Of a stretch of DNA of 64,000 bases, positions 49,011-62,019 are shown in pieces. How positions within the stretch are numbered: position 1 is the stretch's first letter; every line of letters begins with the position of its first letter. This DNA is from Humulus lupulus (taxonomy: Eukaryota > Streptophyta > Magnoliopsida > Rosales > Cannabaceae): NCBI RefSeq assembly GCF_963169125.1, contig NC_084800.1, positions 141,790,397 through 141,854,396 on the forward strand, given 5' to 3'. A program made the translations under genes and the position numbers. The notes under the pieces were generated by a model. It was not told the DNA's origin. It ran no database searches and was given only the letters and a program-made list of their open reading frames with translations.

Positions 49011-49813
49011 TGTAACGTTCCAATTTCCCTAATAAGGTTTAGTGCTTTGATTAGGGGGCCAGAAGGGCAATACTTGATTGAATTATTTGTTACGTGATTA
49101 TATGCATGATTACATGAATTATGTGAGATATATTATAATATGACTATTTAGGTGTATTTAGCATGCATGAGGGCCTGTTTCTTATTAGAAGGGTACGTTC
49201 GTAATTTTGGTCCATTGAGTGCATATTTGTATATATATATATATGCATATTGATTGAGAGCACATTATTATGTGGATATATTTGAGTTATTCGGCACGAG
49301 ACAATCCTAGGGGCAAGTTAGCGGTTTAGTCACAATGGGGTCAAATACCCAGCTCAAGGTGAGCCTAGGGATATTTTAGTAATATAGCTTACCGGGATTT
49401 ATCGGGTAATGGGTTTGGTGATCATTTGGAAATATGGTGTTAATTGAGATTACCAGGAAATGTGACAAATGACGATATTTCCCTTGGGGGGCATTAAAGG
49501 AGTAAAGCTGGACCAAAGGGTTGTTTGGTTTTTTTTCCAAGCTTGGGGTCACTTAGTTTGCTTACTAGAAGCTTTCACAACTCAAAAACACAAAATTCAA
49601 CTCTCTCTCTCTCTCTCCATCACTTTCTCTCCCCATTTCCCTATGTTGGTTTGAATTTGAAGAGGAAGATTGGAATTTAAGCTTGGGAGCTTACTTTCTA
49701 AGGGAATTAAGGAGTTTGAGGCTAGTTTGGAATCTATGGAGGCTTAAAGAACAACTAGGGATCGAATTAACAGAGGTAGTCCAAGGTTTAAGTTCTGAAT
49801 TTTTTTTTGTTTT

Positions 49814-52800
49814 TGTAATGACCCAAAATTACTATTAAGGCTTAAGGGCCTTGATTAGTATGCCGATATGGTATAAATTGTATTTATATGAATTAATGAT
49901 AAAATGGATGATTTTGTGGCATGCATGATTATATGATTATGTGAAAATGATTAAATGCATGGTTATGAGAATTATTATGCATGTGGGCCCTGTTTAGTTT
50001 ATAAGGGCATATTTGTAATTTTCGTCCGTTGAGGGCATAAATGTAATTATGTGTGATAAATTATTGACACCACATTATTATGTGGATATATTTGCAGCAT
50101 ATGGCTTGAGACGGTCCTGGCGAGCAGATTGGCAAAATAGTCACAGCGGGAATTAATACCCGGCTCGGGGGAGCATGGGGGTATTTTTGGGAATTTAGAG
50201 AATATGTTGGGAATTATTGGACAGTGGGTAAATAATTGAAGAGTAGTTTGGATGACGGGATTAAGTGGTAAATATTAGGAACATTTGAGGAATTAGCAAG
50301 AATTGGGGAAAATGACCATTTTACTCTTAAGAGTAATGAAGGTACTAAGTTATACATGGGAGGGAAAAATAGTCTTTTCTTAGGTAAGGGATAAAGTCAG
50401 TAATATCCTAAGGATTAACCTGAAGGCTTTAGAAGGCTCTCAGCTCTTCTTCTACTCTCCTCTCTACATCTCACGTTTTTCTCTCTCAAGGGAGCTTAAG
50501 GGGAAATTCTGATTTTCAAGGAGAAGCTTAGGGAATTCTTGGGAAAAACTTTGAGGAATTGAAGTTTTGAACCAGCGGGAATCAGCTGGGAAATCTAAAA
50601 GTATAAGCTCAAGGGTGGAAGGCTAGAGGCTGGTGAGGAGTCAACCATAATTATCCAAAATAAATATTGTTTTTGTTAGAGGAATTTGATTGTTGGGTAG
50701 AGTTTTGCTTTTGAATCGGGTATTAACTTTGGTATTATAGTGATTGTTTGTGATTGAATTGAGAGTGTGATTTACAACTTAATTGGGATAATGATTGTTG
50801 TATAATTGTTAAAGCTTTGGTGATTAGAAATATGGAATCTAAGCTTGAAATTCATAGATGGTTAGTTTTGAATTGAAGGGAAAATTCTGGGCTTATCTTG
50901 AGTGTTCTTGGATGGGAAGAAGGAGGAAGAAAACCCAAAATTTTCTGGGTCGAAGGGGGCACGCCGCAACCTAGCTAGGGGGTACCGTGGCACGCGTGGC
51001 CCTTATGGCCTGGGATGCTCTCTGACTTGGGGTGCGCCGTGTGACGTGCTGCGTCATGACACATCTCCAGGGGGCCATTTTGTATGTATGAGCATGCCTT
51101 GGTGCTTGATCATTAGTCAAGTCTTGCACCAAGTAACCTCAAGGGTAGGGAATGGCACTTTTGTAATTATGCATATGTCTCCCAGAAAAAAATCATATAT
51201 GTTCCTGGGAAGACTTCATTTCCTTAGAAATCTCCTTAGGGGGGGGGGGGGGTGACCTGGTGACTTAAGGAAGCACCATGGCCACCAGCAGATAGAGGCT
51301 TAAGATGTGTACTCCCTTGCCCTATCAAGGCCTTATATGAATAAAACAATGCTTTGCCATGTCCATTTGTGTATGCTTTCTTTACAGTCTATGTGTTGCT
51401 TGTTTGTTACCTTCATTGGGCCATTGCGTGCCACTTGACTGTGTTGTATGCTCTGATTGTTGTGTGGGATGTTGTCTCTGGAATGCTTGCCTCGTGCTTG
51501 CTCCCGCTTCATAATTTCCCTTACTTGTGTGTGACTTGTAACGTGGCTAACCATTGAGTTTGCTTGCCGCAAGTGTGAATTCTAGGCTGACTTGCTAGCT
51601 AAGAGCGCTAACAAGTGTTGCACGTTCCGTCAATTCGAGTATTGAAGTTGGCAGCCCGTGACACGCCACGACTTGCCTGGCCAAGTCGTGACCCGCCTCC
51701 CCTTTGGCTTGGGAGTTTTCTCTCTGACTTGAGGCAAGTCGCGACCCGCCTAGGAAGTTTTGTCTTGGAAGTATTTGAAATGTTGTTAGGGCTCGGGGGT
51801 TTGAACCTAGGTGCTCGGGACAATTTCTACTACCCGGTTTAGTAGAAATTGAGGTTTTGGAGGCTAGTTTTGTTTCCTAGCTATTTTATTGTGATTGGAA
51901 GTTGATGGATATCAATGGCCTTGTGACTAGGTTTATCGCCAAGGATCCAGGCTAAGAACCGTGCTCGGAACCAGTTCACCTTCTGTAATGACCCAACTAT
52001 TTCTAAGACCTTGGACCATTAGAACTACTAGGCATAGCTACAATTTGGGGAAACATACATAAGAAATAACATAACTTTATTTAAAACCTCAAAATAAATA
52101 TTGTGCAAAATACAAAGTAAAATATGAAATATAAAATGTTGTATGGGTACCCATTGTTTAATACATAAAAACATAAATAATAAACTTAAATCAATTTTAA
52201 AAAAAAAACTAAGTGCAGAATTACAAAAGAAACATAATTCAAAAGACTTAAAAATAACGTCATCCTCAATCGTCCAGCAGTCCATTCAATCCATTCATCG
52301 TCAACACACGTGCCAAGCTGCCACAAATCCTTCTTGCCTTCCATGTTCATTTTCCTGCATCATTCTAAAAATAAAGGAATGAGCCTAATTCCCAGCAAGA
52401 AAAATCTATTAACAACATAAATCATAAACATAAGACTATATCATATACATATACCATAACATATATGACTATAAAAACATACATCATATAGGACTATAAT
52501 ATTAATGATCATTAACTCATTAACATGGCATGTGATAAACCATCAAGGTCCTCTGTCTACTAATCGAGGTAGGTTAGATCACATGGTAGTATATGATAAC
52601 CCATCTAGGTCCTTTGTCTACTAATCGAGGTAGGGTAAATTATAACTCTAAACCATGAAAATGATCAAAATTCTTGGGGCTTGCTATCTAAGCAAGTCAT
52701 ATGCCCAAGTGACTATAAAACATATTCTTACATATACATATTATAGCATAAAACATATCATAACATAAACATATAAACACATATAATCTATCCTATTTTC

Positions 52801-54819
52801 CTTACCACAAAGCGGGATATTTGAGAACAAGAACAGGAACACTCCTAAAAACCAACAGCAAGACCATGAGTATTTTTCAAGAATGAAGCTGAAAAGAGAA
52901 CTAAACCATCAAGAAGAAACTTACTGAAAAGAACCTTAAGTTTCAAGAAACCTAATCAAGAATCATAAACAAGAGATAGGATCTGAAAGAAAATAAAGGA
53001 AAACTAAAGAACCATGAAGATCTGAACTTAAGGATAAGAATACCTTGAATGATCTTATGAATTAATCTAAACCTCGATACCGAAATCTCACTATATCTCA
53101 CATCCCAAGTGTTTAGAAAAGCATAGATTGATAAAGCTTTTAACCCAAAGCCCAAGTGTTTCTCTCTATAGTGACCTTAACAACTTGGAGGCTCTGAACA
53201 AATGCGTGAAGAATGAATAAATAAATGAATATAAAATGAAAAATATTTGAATTTTCGTTCAATAGACGCCCATAATTCGGTCAAAATCGTTCAAAGGCAG
53301 GTCTAATTGATTAAGCCTATTTTTAAATTGAAAAATCCTCAAACTTCCAAAAATGAGAGATGGAGTCGATATATCGCCCCTATAGGCGATATATTACCTC
53401 CCTCTATATTCCCGAGCCTTTCCAATGTTCGTGCGAAGTTGACGTGTTTTCTGTATCTTCCGTAGGCGATATATCGGCCCCTATAGCTACGATATATCGG
53501 CATACGTGATATATCAAACATGTATTTGCACTTTTTCAACATATTTTGAATTGATAAAACAACTTTGACTAAGTCTAAATGTGATCCTAACAGTTTCTCG
53601 AAGGTTCTAGAGCTTCTAGATCTTTCTTTTATTTAAACTATTCATCAAAAATACTTAAATCCTTAATAAACATGATTATGACAAGTGTCATGCTCTTATT
53701 AATTCTATCTAAACCTTAGGTTATAATAAATAATATTTCTAGGGCCAGCAATATTAATCAAACCTTTTGTTATATTAGTATTTCTAAACTATAGATTAAA
53801 CTTATAAAATCCATAACGGTTGCTATGAGTTTCCAACTAAGTCCCGGCTTGAACCAAAATCCACATAAACTAACATACTACAAACTATTACTAACTACTA
53901 CTACTACTACTACTATCTAGCTAAGTAAAAATTCTGGGACACTACACCTTCTCCGCTCGGAATCAAAGCTAAGAAAACTGCACTCGGTTATGTGGCTATG
54001 TTGGGACTAAGAGTTCCCTATAATTGTATGCAATGTTGTATGATGGTATTATGCCATGTGGACATTAGATAAATGGCCTAAGAGTGTTGGAATTAAGATT
54101 GGCGCACAGGACGCGGCTCGGCCACTGGTAGATGAGGTTAATTATATAATCATTGAGCTCGACCTAAGTGAGCCAGAGTCAGTGGGATAAACAGAGGGTG
54201 TGGCCTAAGGGCGTCAACCCTGGATATTGTATGATATGTTTATTGTTGTTAATCTGGTGATTATGGCATGTTGAATACTTGGATAATAGATTATTGAATT
54301 GTCAATTGTTATCGCTGATTATGAGAATGCTATGGACCGTAGAATATTTGATTATGTTTTATGAATTATTTGGTTATTGATATTGTTAATGCTGTGATAT
54401 TATGGTTTTCTTGTTGGGCTCGACTAACGGGTGCTACGTGGTGCAGGTAAAGGCAAGGGTAAGATGGATCAACCATGGGTTGGAGAGCTCTAGGGACGAG
54501 GTGTACATTGTCAGCTGCTCGGCCGCCACGGTCGACGGATTGTACAGGGACAAAAACCTAAAATGTGTATTTTTCCATTAGAGTGGCCTTTATTATTTTT
54601 AACTTTTGGAAATTTTGTAAATATGTCCTCTAAACCTTGTTTCGGGATCCCGTGTACTAAACTCTCATTTTAATGAAAAAATCTATTTATGACCAATATC
54701 TTTTAATCCTAACCTATTTATGAGTTTAGATTCCCATTTTTATTTAAATGACTTGATTAGCAAGTCTTGCATTATTTTAAACACACAGTGTAACAGTCTT
54801 GGTTATCTAGAGTGTTACA
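49814..54819 (+). mobile_element. F2: gypsy solo LTR inside F1
   Basis: TGTAATGACCC to GTGTTACA with duplication gtttt/atttt (49809-49813 and 54820-54824, one mismatch). Its own length is about 3.0 kb after removing the solo LTR at 51984-53946. It shares the start ATTAAGGCTTAAGGGCCTTG with E, the GGTGCAGGTAAAGGCAA block (54411-54456) and CGGGATCCCG (54643-54652). It has a G homopolymer at 51240-51251. The open frame at 50902-51255 crosses the GC-rich module and has no domain. Confidence 0.85.
51984..53946 (-). mobile_element. Solo LTR of the A/B family inside F2
   Basis: Perfect duplication CCTTC (51979-51983 and 53947-53951). On the minus strand it begins TGTAGTGTCCCAGAATTTT and ends GTCATTACA. 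It holds a seven-unit TAG run at its start, GATATATCG motifs (53360-53500) and GGGTACCC in place of GGGATCCC (52144-52151). Length 1963 bp, the same as the A LTR. Confidence 0.94.
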
Positions 54820-55624
54820 ATTTTTAAGTTTTAAAGAATCTCTTGAATTTTGAGCTTTAGTGATGTTTTGGCTGGGTTTTTGGTGTTTATAAGTTGTTTA
54901 TGATGTTTGGAAATGCTTGTGGGGGTATAGTTTTGCTTTTGGTTTGGAGTTGTGGTGAATTCACATGGTCTTGGCTCAACGAGAAAAGTTGAAAAACTGA
55001 GTTCGCAGGGTTGCGCCGCGGCGCTGTTCTTGGAGTGTTGCGACCGACATGAACCCAGAGGCCAGGGCGGTTCCCTTAATTGTCTTGGCGTCGGGGCGCG
55101 TGCCCCTGGGATTATAGACTGGGAGCTCTCTGACTTGAGGCGCACTGCAACCCTTTAAAGATTCCTTGTGACGCTAGTTGGGAAAGTATGCCATAAGAGG
55201 TTTGTGAGTGCGAGGACTCAAACCTAAGGGCTTGGGAAGGATCCTACTACCCGGTTTAGGAGAATTCGAGGTCTCAGAGACTAGGACTCGTTAGGAAGTC
55301 TTTATTTACTCGATTTTGATGGATATCATTTATTATGGTTGTGACTAGGCTACCGCTAGGGCTCGGGACGAGATCATGCTCGGGGTTGTTGTTACTTAGC
55401 TTGTGCTTGGACCAGAAGTAAGAAAAGTTCACCCAATACATGATATATGTGATTAGGGCTTGGACCAATTGTTAAATATGGATATGACTAGGACTCGGAC
55501 CCTGTGAATGAGCATGATTATGATTATGCCTGTGATTGTTTGATTAATCATGGTTGAATGCTCTGTATTTGGATAATTGTTAAATGATGTATGCTTTTTT
55601 GCATTATTTGATTAAAAGCATTGG

Positions 55625-55990
55625 CTTATAAGTTAAGGGTGGGAGTAGCGCGCCGAGAGCTGGTCCAAATCGTTGTCTTATAAGTCAAGGATGGCAATAG
55701 CGCACAGAGCGCATGTTGATATGGTTAGGCCTAATCAGGAGCATGATATACACTTAACCAACCCTATGGCCATTGGAAAATTAAAGCACAAGATACGTTG
55801 GGCTAGCTCTAAAGCTGGTAATACAGAGGGTAGAACAATGGGCCCCAGGGTGACTCTATAGTCCCATATCCTAGGGCAACGGGCCCCGGTGTGACCTTAT
55901 AGACATTTATTTGGGGCAGCGGCCTCGAGGTGACTCTATGGCAACAAATCTAGGGCAATGGGCCCCGGTGTGACACTACAGTCACTTTTC
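55625..55990. repeat. Tandem repeats in F1
   Basis: Two copies of a 45-bp unit with CTTATAAGTNAAGG and AGTAGCGC (55625-55710). Then four copies of a roughly 45-50 bp unit built on GGGCAACGGGCCCCGGTGTGAC (55833-55985). The open frame at 55673-55861 lies in this repeat. Confidence 0.75.
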
Positions 55991-56328
55991 TGAATAGAAT
56001 ACATGCATGAGTAGGGTTATTACTGCTAAACATGCTATTTATGGTTCTGTAATATGTTGCTAGTTGCTTATGAGCATGTTTAAGTTTTTTACTGAACCTC
56101 GGCTCACGGGTGCTTTGTGGTGCAGGTAAAGGGAAAGAGAAGCTGGACCAGCCATGAGTTGGAGAGCATAGGTGGCGACATGTTCATATGCGGCTCCTAG
56201 ACCACCACAGCTGGGGTTTCTCAGAGGAACTAGGGTCAAACCCTATTTTTCCGACTAGGTCGGCTTGTTGTAACTTTTGAGTTGTAATTAATGTCTTAAA
56301 CATTTATTTTGGGATCCCATGTATAGAA

Positions 56329-57360
56329 TGTTATATTATTTCATATAATATAATATTATATTAAATAATGTGAAAAAATGTGATTTGTCACACAAATGTG
56401 ATTTGTCACACCTTGTAACATATTATTGAGAGTCACAAAATTAGACACATGTGTGTGCCCAAATGTGACATATTTTGGAGTTACAAAATCAGTTACAAAT
56501 TTGTAACTCCCAAATGTTACCCAATAATGTGTATATTATATGTTACACATTTGAGATTGGATTTCACAAAGTCATGATGATATATGACTGTTGGAGACAT
56601 GTTTTTAACTCCCAATAGGTGTTTGGAGGTTACAAAATCATGTGGGAAAGGATTTGGGACGTTTTGGAACGTTTTGAAAAAATGACTTTTTTGTGCTAAA
56701 AATGGCCTGTGGCCGCGGCCTGGGCGACAGAAGCTAGTGGCCGCGGCCAGTGAGGCTGACAACCTATGTGAATTTTCAGTTTTTTCCAAATTGAACTGTT
56801 CTAACATCCCAAATAACTCCCAAATCTCCATTTTAATTCCATAAACATCCAATTAAACATTGGTAACATCCATGGGGGTTGGTGGAATTTTAAATTCAAA
56901 GGGGTATCTCAAACTCTATAAATAGGAGCCTAATGCTCACTTGTATGACACACCATTTTTCATCCACAAAGCACTTGGCTGAAAAATACACCAAAAGGCT
57001 TGATAATTCCAGAGAGCTATTTCCTTGAGAGATCCCTTAGTGCTTAGAGAATAGGGGGAAATAAGCTTTTGGACAAAGGTCTTGAACCTTGTTCAAGTTG
57101 GTGATCCCCACTACTCTACACTTTGGTTGAGTGTGAGAGTTTGTTTGTGTTTTCATTCTTTTGTTCTTTTTATTTACTTGTATTGTTATAGTATTGAGTT
57201 TGTAATCTTCTTCTTCTACATCTTTCTATTTACTTGTATTTTGAGCAATTGAGTTGTAATACTTATTTAATTAATATTATCTTGTCCATTGTATTTTTGC
57301 ATAGAGTTGTATTTGGTTTTTCCATAATTCCATTGAGCAATAATATATATTCTCTAACAT
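56329..57360 (+). mobile_element. S2: copia-like solo LTR in F1
   Basis: 1032 bp from TGTTATATTATTT to CTCTAACA, with duplication tagaa/taaaa (56324-56328 and 57361-57365, one mismatch). TATA box TATAAATA at 56917-56924. It contains a tandem pair of ATGTGATTTGTCACAC (56378-56393 and 56396-56411) and two GGCCGCGGCC boxes (about 56711-56750). It breaks F1 between TGGGATCCCA and its 3' end. Confidence 0.75.
56917..56924 (+). promoter_or_regulatory. TATA box in S2
   Basis: TATAAATA in an LTR context about 440 bp before its end. Role inferred. Confidence 0.5.
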
Positions 57361-57530
57361 AAAATTAGATGTTTTAATGAAATGGATATTCATTTTGACC
57401 AAACTTTTTAATCCTAATCTGCTAAACATGTTTAGTTACATGTTTATGGCCAAGAGACTCGTTTAGAGGGTCTAACACTATTTAAAATACACAGTGTAAC
57501 AGTCTTGACTATCCAGGGCATTACACTTAT

Positions 57531-58363
57531 TTCCCAAAATTAACAATTTATTTGGTAATAAATTAATTAATTAAACAATTTAATTAATTATTATTAATTT
57601 TTAAAATTTGAAATTAATTAAGATCATTAATTAAATCAAATTTGAATTTAGCAACCATCCCCAACTTCCCGAGTTTAAAGGAGGGGAATATTTTCTTTTT
57701 GTTTCGTAAACAAAAAGATTAGGTCATTCAACTAAAAACCCATATAATTCTCATCAATATCATAATAAAAAATATTATAATATAAATTTATTTAAATGAA
57801 ATAACTAATATTATTAATTAATTAATATAAATAAAACTTCTTATTATTGCACAAAACAAAACTGACGACAACAACTTAACAAACTCACGTCTGGGATGGC
57901 GCGCCACGGTGATGTGCAAGTAACACAACGACGCTCAGTGCCATGAATTAAATTGGATTCGCATTAGCGCCACGGTGCTAGGGGTATGGGCTGCGACACT
58001 TAAAGTCGCAGATGCCTTTTTTGCCAAAACAATTTTGGTGCTATTCAATTTGATTGAACAACATCTAATTTAAAACAATATGGGTGTATATAATGTTTAA
58101 AAACTATAAATTTAAAGAATTACAATATACCCACAAAACAATATGGGTGTACATTGAATCTAATTCAAAAGTTAAGAACAAAACCAAAAACAAAGAGAAC
58201 CATATAGTTAACGATCAATCCCATTCATCACATCAATTAAACATATTAAAAATATAATGAAAATAAGAACAACCCTTAAGCCCATTCATGAAACATGTGC
58301 TTCTACGTGTTCATACATTCAAAATAAACACAGAACAGATTCATGACACATTATCTCAACCAT
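57531..58363 (-). other. Leader of copia element G
   Basis: AT-rich, no domain. It continues 49010 leftwards once F1 is removed. It includes a short GC-rich stretch (57890-58010) with GGCGCGCC-type bases and a 22-bp phrase with AATATGGGTGTA occurring twice (about 58077-58090 and 58139-58152). Confidence 0.5.
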
Positions 58364-58377
58364 GTCTCTGGTACCTA
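58364..58377 (-). other. Primer-binding-like site of G
   Basis: On the minus strand TAGGTACCAGAGAC, two bases after CCAACA, resembles TTGGTATCAGAGC. It is the main support for placing the LTR edge at 58379. Confidence 0.6.
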
Positions 58378-58378
58378 T

Positions 58379-60000
58379 TGTTGGTTTTTGATCATGTGAT
58401 TGACAGTGCAACAAAAGCATGGCATAACATTTGAATGCAATAATAACAATTATTAAAGCATAAGAACTAATCACTCTAGGAACCATAACTAGAATGAGAT
58501 ATTTCTCTTGCACATGAATCTGAATAAAATAGAAACTTAAAATACATTTTCTAGATGTAGAACACGTGTAGAACAAATAACGTCTTGGCCTCCTAACCCA
58601 CCATCTTCCATACTATGGCTCGCATAAAGAGAAGAAGATAAGTGTATGTCTATGCTATTTGGGAGGATACATAAGAGCACACATTTGACTCTCAACACAT
58701 TAGAGTGTGTTCTTCTCATAATTCAGAGAGAACTAAAATTCTCTATTTTTCTCTCTTGGCAAAATACAACGTGAAAATGCATCTGATGTCTTCTCATCTT
58801 TATTTTTTGATGTTATACTCTATTAATATAACAATAGAAATAAGACCTAGGCCTAATCTCATTGGGCCTCTGCGTGGGCCACAATCCATTTGGACTGTGG
58901 TTAGTGCCAACTACAGGGCTTTGGGCCCTGTGGTAAATTACCTCTATAAAATGCTATTTGTTGGACCTTTATTATATTATTTTATGTAGTATACAATTAT
59001 ACTACAAAATTAAATATGATTAAATTAATTTTTAATAAAAATTAATTTCACATAATTATCAATATAATTTTATTTGCCATTAAATATTATTTCCTACATA
59101 ATATTTTGAATATTATTTCACAAATAATATTTATTTGTGAGATTAAAAATAATACTTTATTATTTTTATTTTTTTCCATTTAATAGCAAAATCCTACCTC
59201 TATGTTATCAAGCTAGTACGGGGATAGTATGGGCTTGTAGTTCTAAACTCCAAAAATTTAATTAATTTGACTAACTCTTAGTTCCATTAATTAATTTATT
59301 AACTATGAATTATTCCACTAGAAAATCATAGTTGAAGTCTCAAAACTACAGTCTTATATTATTATAAGCTATAACTATAAAGCCGTCCATTGATTTAGTC
59401 ATTTGCATGAGTTATGACCCTCTGCTAGTTGTTCATAAGTAGAGCTAGGTCTTAATGTCCGTTAACCTCTATAATTATGTTTTTATCAATTCATTCCATT
59501 GATCCTCTAATGAACATTATTAAAAAAAATTAATTATGAAATGGAATTTATGTTCTCTAACAGCAATTGAGCGCTCTATGTTTAAGTCCCAAATCAACAC
59601 TAAAAGGAACAACTAATCTTCTTTTATTGAAGTAAGAAGCATATTCCATATATGTGAAGTCTGTTCCTAGCCACTTGTAGTTCTATGACTCCAAGATATC
59701 AGGAATTCGGTAGTAGACCGTACAATCTCTGTCTTAAACAAAAGGTAGACACAATCTTTATTAAATAAAACTCCCACTTTCTAGTGATTACCAACAATTT
59801 TTATATTGTTATCTTGAATTAAATCCTCTTGTATATAATCATTACACATATACTTAATTCAAGACCACATCAATAATATTGGATCTTCATGATAAATGAC
59901 ATGTATAATTAAATACAAATATGAGTTCAATATATTCATTTTATTTAATTAACAATAATCATTCATACAGAAATACACTTTAAAGGCACAATTCCCAACA
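58379..60000 (-). repeat. 5' LTR of copia element G
   Basis: On the minus strand it runs from TGTTGGGAATTGTGCC (60000) to AAAACCAACA (58379), 1622 bp with TGTTGG/CCAACA ends. Strongly AT-rich, no coding domain; open frames at 58319-58989 are chance frames. Confidence 0.75.
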
Positions 60001-60048
60001 AGAATGCTGGTAATTTCAAGGTGAACGGGCAGCGGTTGAAGCCATACT
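60001..60048 (+). pseudogene. Element H: pol C-terminus, left piece
   Basis: The frame from 60003 reads NAGNFKVNGQRLKPY, a wording typical of the end of integrase/pol in Athila- and Tat-type gypsy elements. It continues in phase at 63767 after solo LTR I. Everything upstream was displaced by G. Confidence 0.75.
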
Positions 60049-60597
60049 TGTGACGACCCTCAAAACATACTAGACCAAAACATGCTGCAATCTAAACTTT
60101 TACATTAATTCATTGTAAAAAGAATTACAACTTTCCTTTTTCAGATATAAAGCAAACTAAATGTCATAAAAGAAATAACACACCCCCAACGTTTTTTCTC
60201 AAAATGGTGTTCCATCAATAACCTCCCCAGGTCATGCCACATTTACATATCAATAAGCAAACTCCGATGCTCACTGTTCCACTTTGCTTTTACACTTACC
60301 TACAACATGAAACAACTAGGTAAGTGAAAACGCTTAGAAAGAATATTCTTGCACACAAATATACTAAACCCAGTAATGGATTGCCCTAAGGTAGATATCA
60401 CTACCGATCACTATGGTATTGGATAAAATTCCAACCCTATTATACAATTCTTAATAATATCCATACAGAAATCAAGCACATTGGTTGCGCCAAACAACCC
60501 ATTTACTACATATCATATGAACCTGCACTCAGAAAATCCCAGAACATTCAAGATATATAATTATACAAGTTAATCAATTCAAAAAAACACAAAGGAT

Positions 60598-60968
60598 CTT
60601 GGCTCCAACCCGGAGTCACTCTTAGCATCCTGGCTCCAACCTGGACTATATTACCATGTCCTGGCTCCAACTTGGACTTTATCTTACCATGTCCTAGCTC
60701 CAACTTGGACTAAACCCAGACTATCATCTCACCATGTCCTGGCTCCAACCCGAACTAAAATTTCATCATATCCTGATTCCAACCCAGACTATAATTTCAC
60801 CATGTCCTAGCTCCAACCTGGACTATAATCTCACTATGTCCTGGCTCCAACCTAGACTATAATTTCTCCATGTCCTGTCTCCAACCCGGACTATAATATC
60901 ACCATGTCTTGACTCTAACCCAGACAGTATTATAATAAGGTTCTGGCTCCATCCCGAACTCACTTACC
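60598..60968. repeat. 34-bp tandem repeat in LTR I
   Basis: About eleven units of the type CCTGGCTCCAACCTGGACTA plus TAATCTCACCATGT. Most are 34 bp; one is extended by about 11 bp. Confidence 0.95.
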
Positions 60969-61290
60969 ATTAAGCCACAGAATGCATAATCATTGCAAAG
61001 GTAGGCATTAAGTGTGCCCTGGTCTTATCTACCCAAAGAAAACTAGTGTAATCTACTACTACAAGCACACACTAGTATATTCATGTTATAGCCAAGAAAG
61101 TGAAAGGCTAACTTACTTTGAGTCCTTAGCTCCTAGCTGGATCTTTAACACCGCTATTCGTCTTTCCTTTTCGCAATTACTGTAATTAATACAATGCACC
61201 CAGGTTAAACTATGGCATACTCATATAGATAATATTCTATGATAGCTACATTCAATAAATTTCTCTTAGAGACTCTATACTGACACTTCT

Positions 61291-61335
61291 CTTATACACT
61301 TTACAGTGTATCTTATACACTTTACAGTGTATAAG
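61291..61335. repeat. Duplicated palindrome in LTR I
   Basis: CTTATACACTTTACAGTGTAT occurs twice head to tail. Each copy is itself an inverted repeat (TACACT-TTAC-AGTGTA). Confidence 0.9.
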
Positions 61336-62019
61336 ACCAGATTATGCTTTAAATCAATTTACGGATTTCTAAGAAAAATTGTCCTTACCGCAACATGCTC
61401 TCCATGCTGTGCATTTTAATATTTTATCTCTACAAGACTCTCTCAAGCTTATTACGCGTATTTTGGTTACTTATAAAAGGAGTTTTAAACGACTCTTAAT
61501 CTTAGAAAACCACCCACTTTCTACTCAAGTACGAAGTTTACCGTTTTCCATTCTTTACCCAAAAATACCATGTTTCGACCTTTTACAATTTATTATTTGA
61601 TGTCGATAATACTTTTCAATTTACAATTTTATAAAACCTAACTCCCATTTTTACCATCTCTAACCTAGGATCTCTATTACGCCATTTTCGAAAAGAAAGG
61701 GCAATTGGAGCCCGTGTTTAGAAAATGGTAAAAATGAATTCTCAATAACCTTAAACTAATTTGGGAATTTCTAGATATCCAAAACTTTAGCTATTTTTTG
61801 AAAACTTCATTTCCAATTCTGATCCTAACATTTTCACTATTCATTTTAACATGAGAAAAATCTCAGCTTTAAGCTCATATTCAATGCTAAGTTCTCTAAC
61901 CACAATTCTTTAAAATCATGTTCACGTATTATGCGTCCTAATGATGGGAACTAGGTGAAAGCTCACATCAAAAATTCAATTTAGGTTAGGAGAACTAACC
62001 TCCCAAAACTCATTTTTTG

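Larger units (their letters stand above)
49011..57525 (+). mobile_element. F1: gypsy solo LTR in G, with two insertions of its own
   Basis: Perfect duplication CTTAT (49006-49010 and 57526-57530). It starts TGTAACGTTCC and ends GGGCATTACA. Its own sequence is 49011-49813, 54825-56328 and 57366-57525, about 2.5 kb. It is distantly related to the D/E family: it shares the AATAAGGTTTAGTGC-type start, the GTGCAGGTAAAGGG block (56093-56137) and TGGGATCCCA (56310-56319). It has a CT microsatellite at 49601-49617. No coding domain. Confidence 0.9.
46003..60000 (-). mobile_element. Element G: Ty1/copia element (antisense), host of A and F1
   Basis: The 5' LTR is at the right (58379-60000), the primer-like site at 58364-58377, and the internal sequence runs leftwards to 46003, where A cuts the integrase frame. 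The rest (RT, RNase H, 3' LTR) would lie left of A, outside the window. F1 (49011-57525) interrupts the leader. The right end abuts a gypsy pol end (element H); the right-hand duplication would be agaat (60001-60005). The copia lineage is not resolved. Confidence 0.75.

Noticed and set aside
50902..51255. 117-codon frame in F2
   Set aside because: It lies inside a solo LTR across its GC-rich module and a G homopolymer, with no domain.
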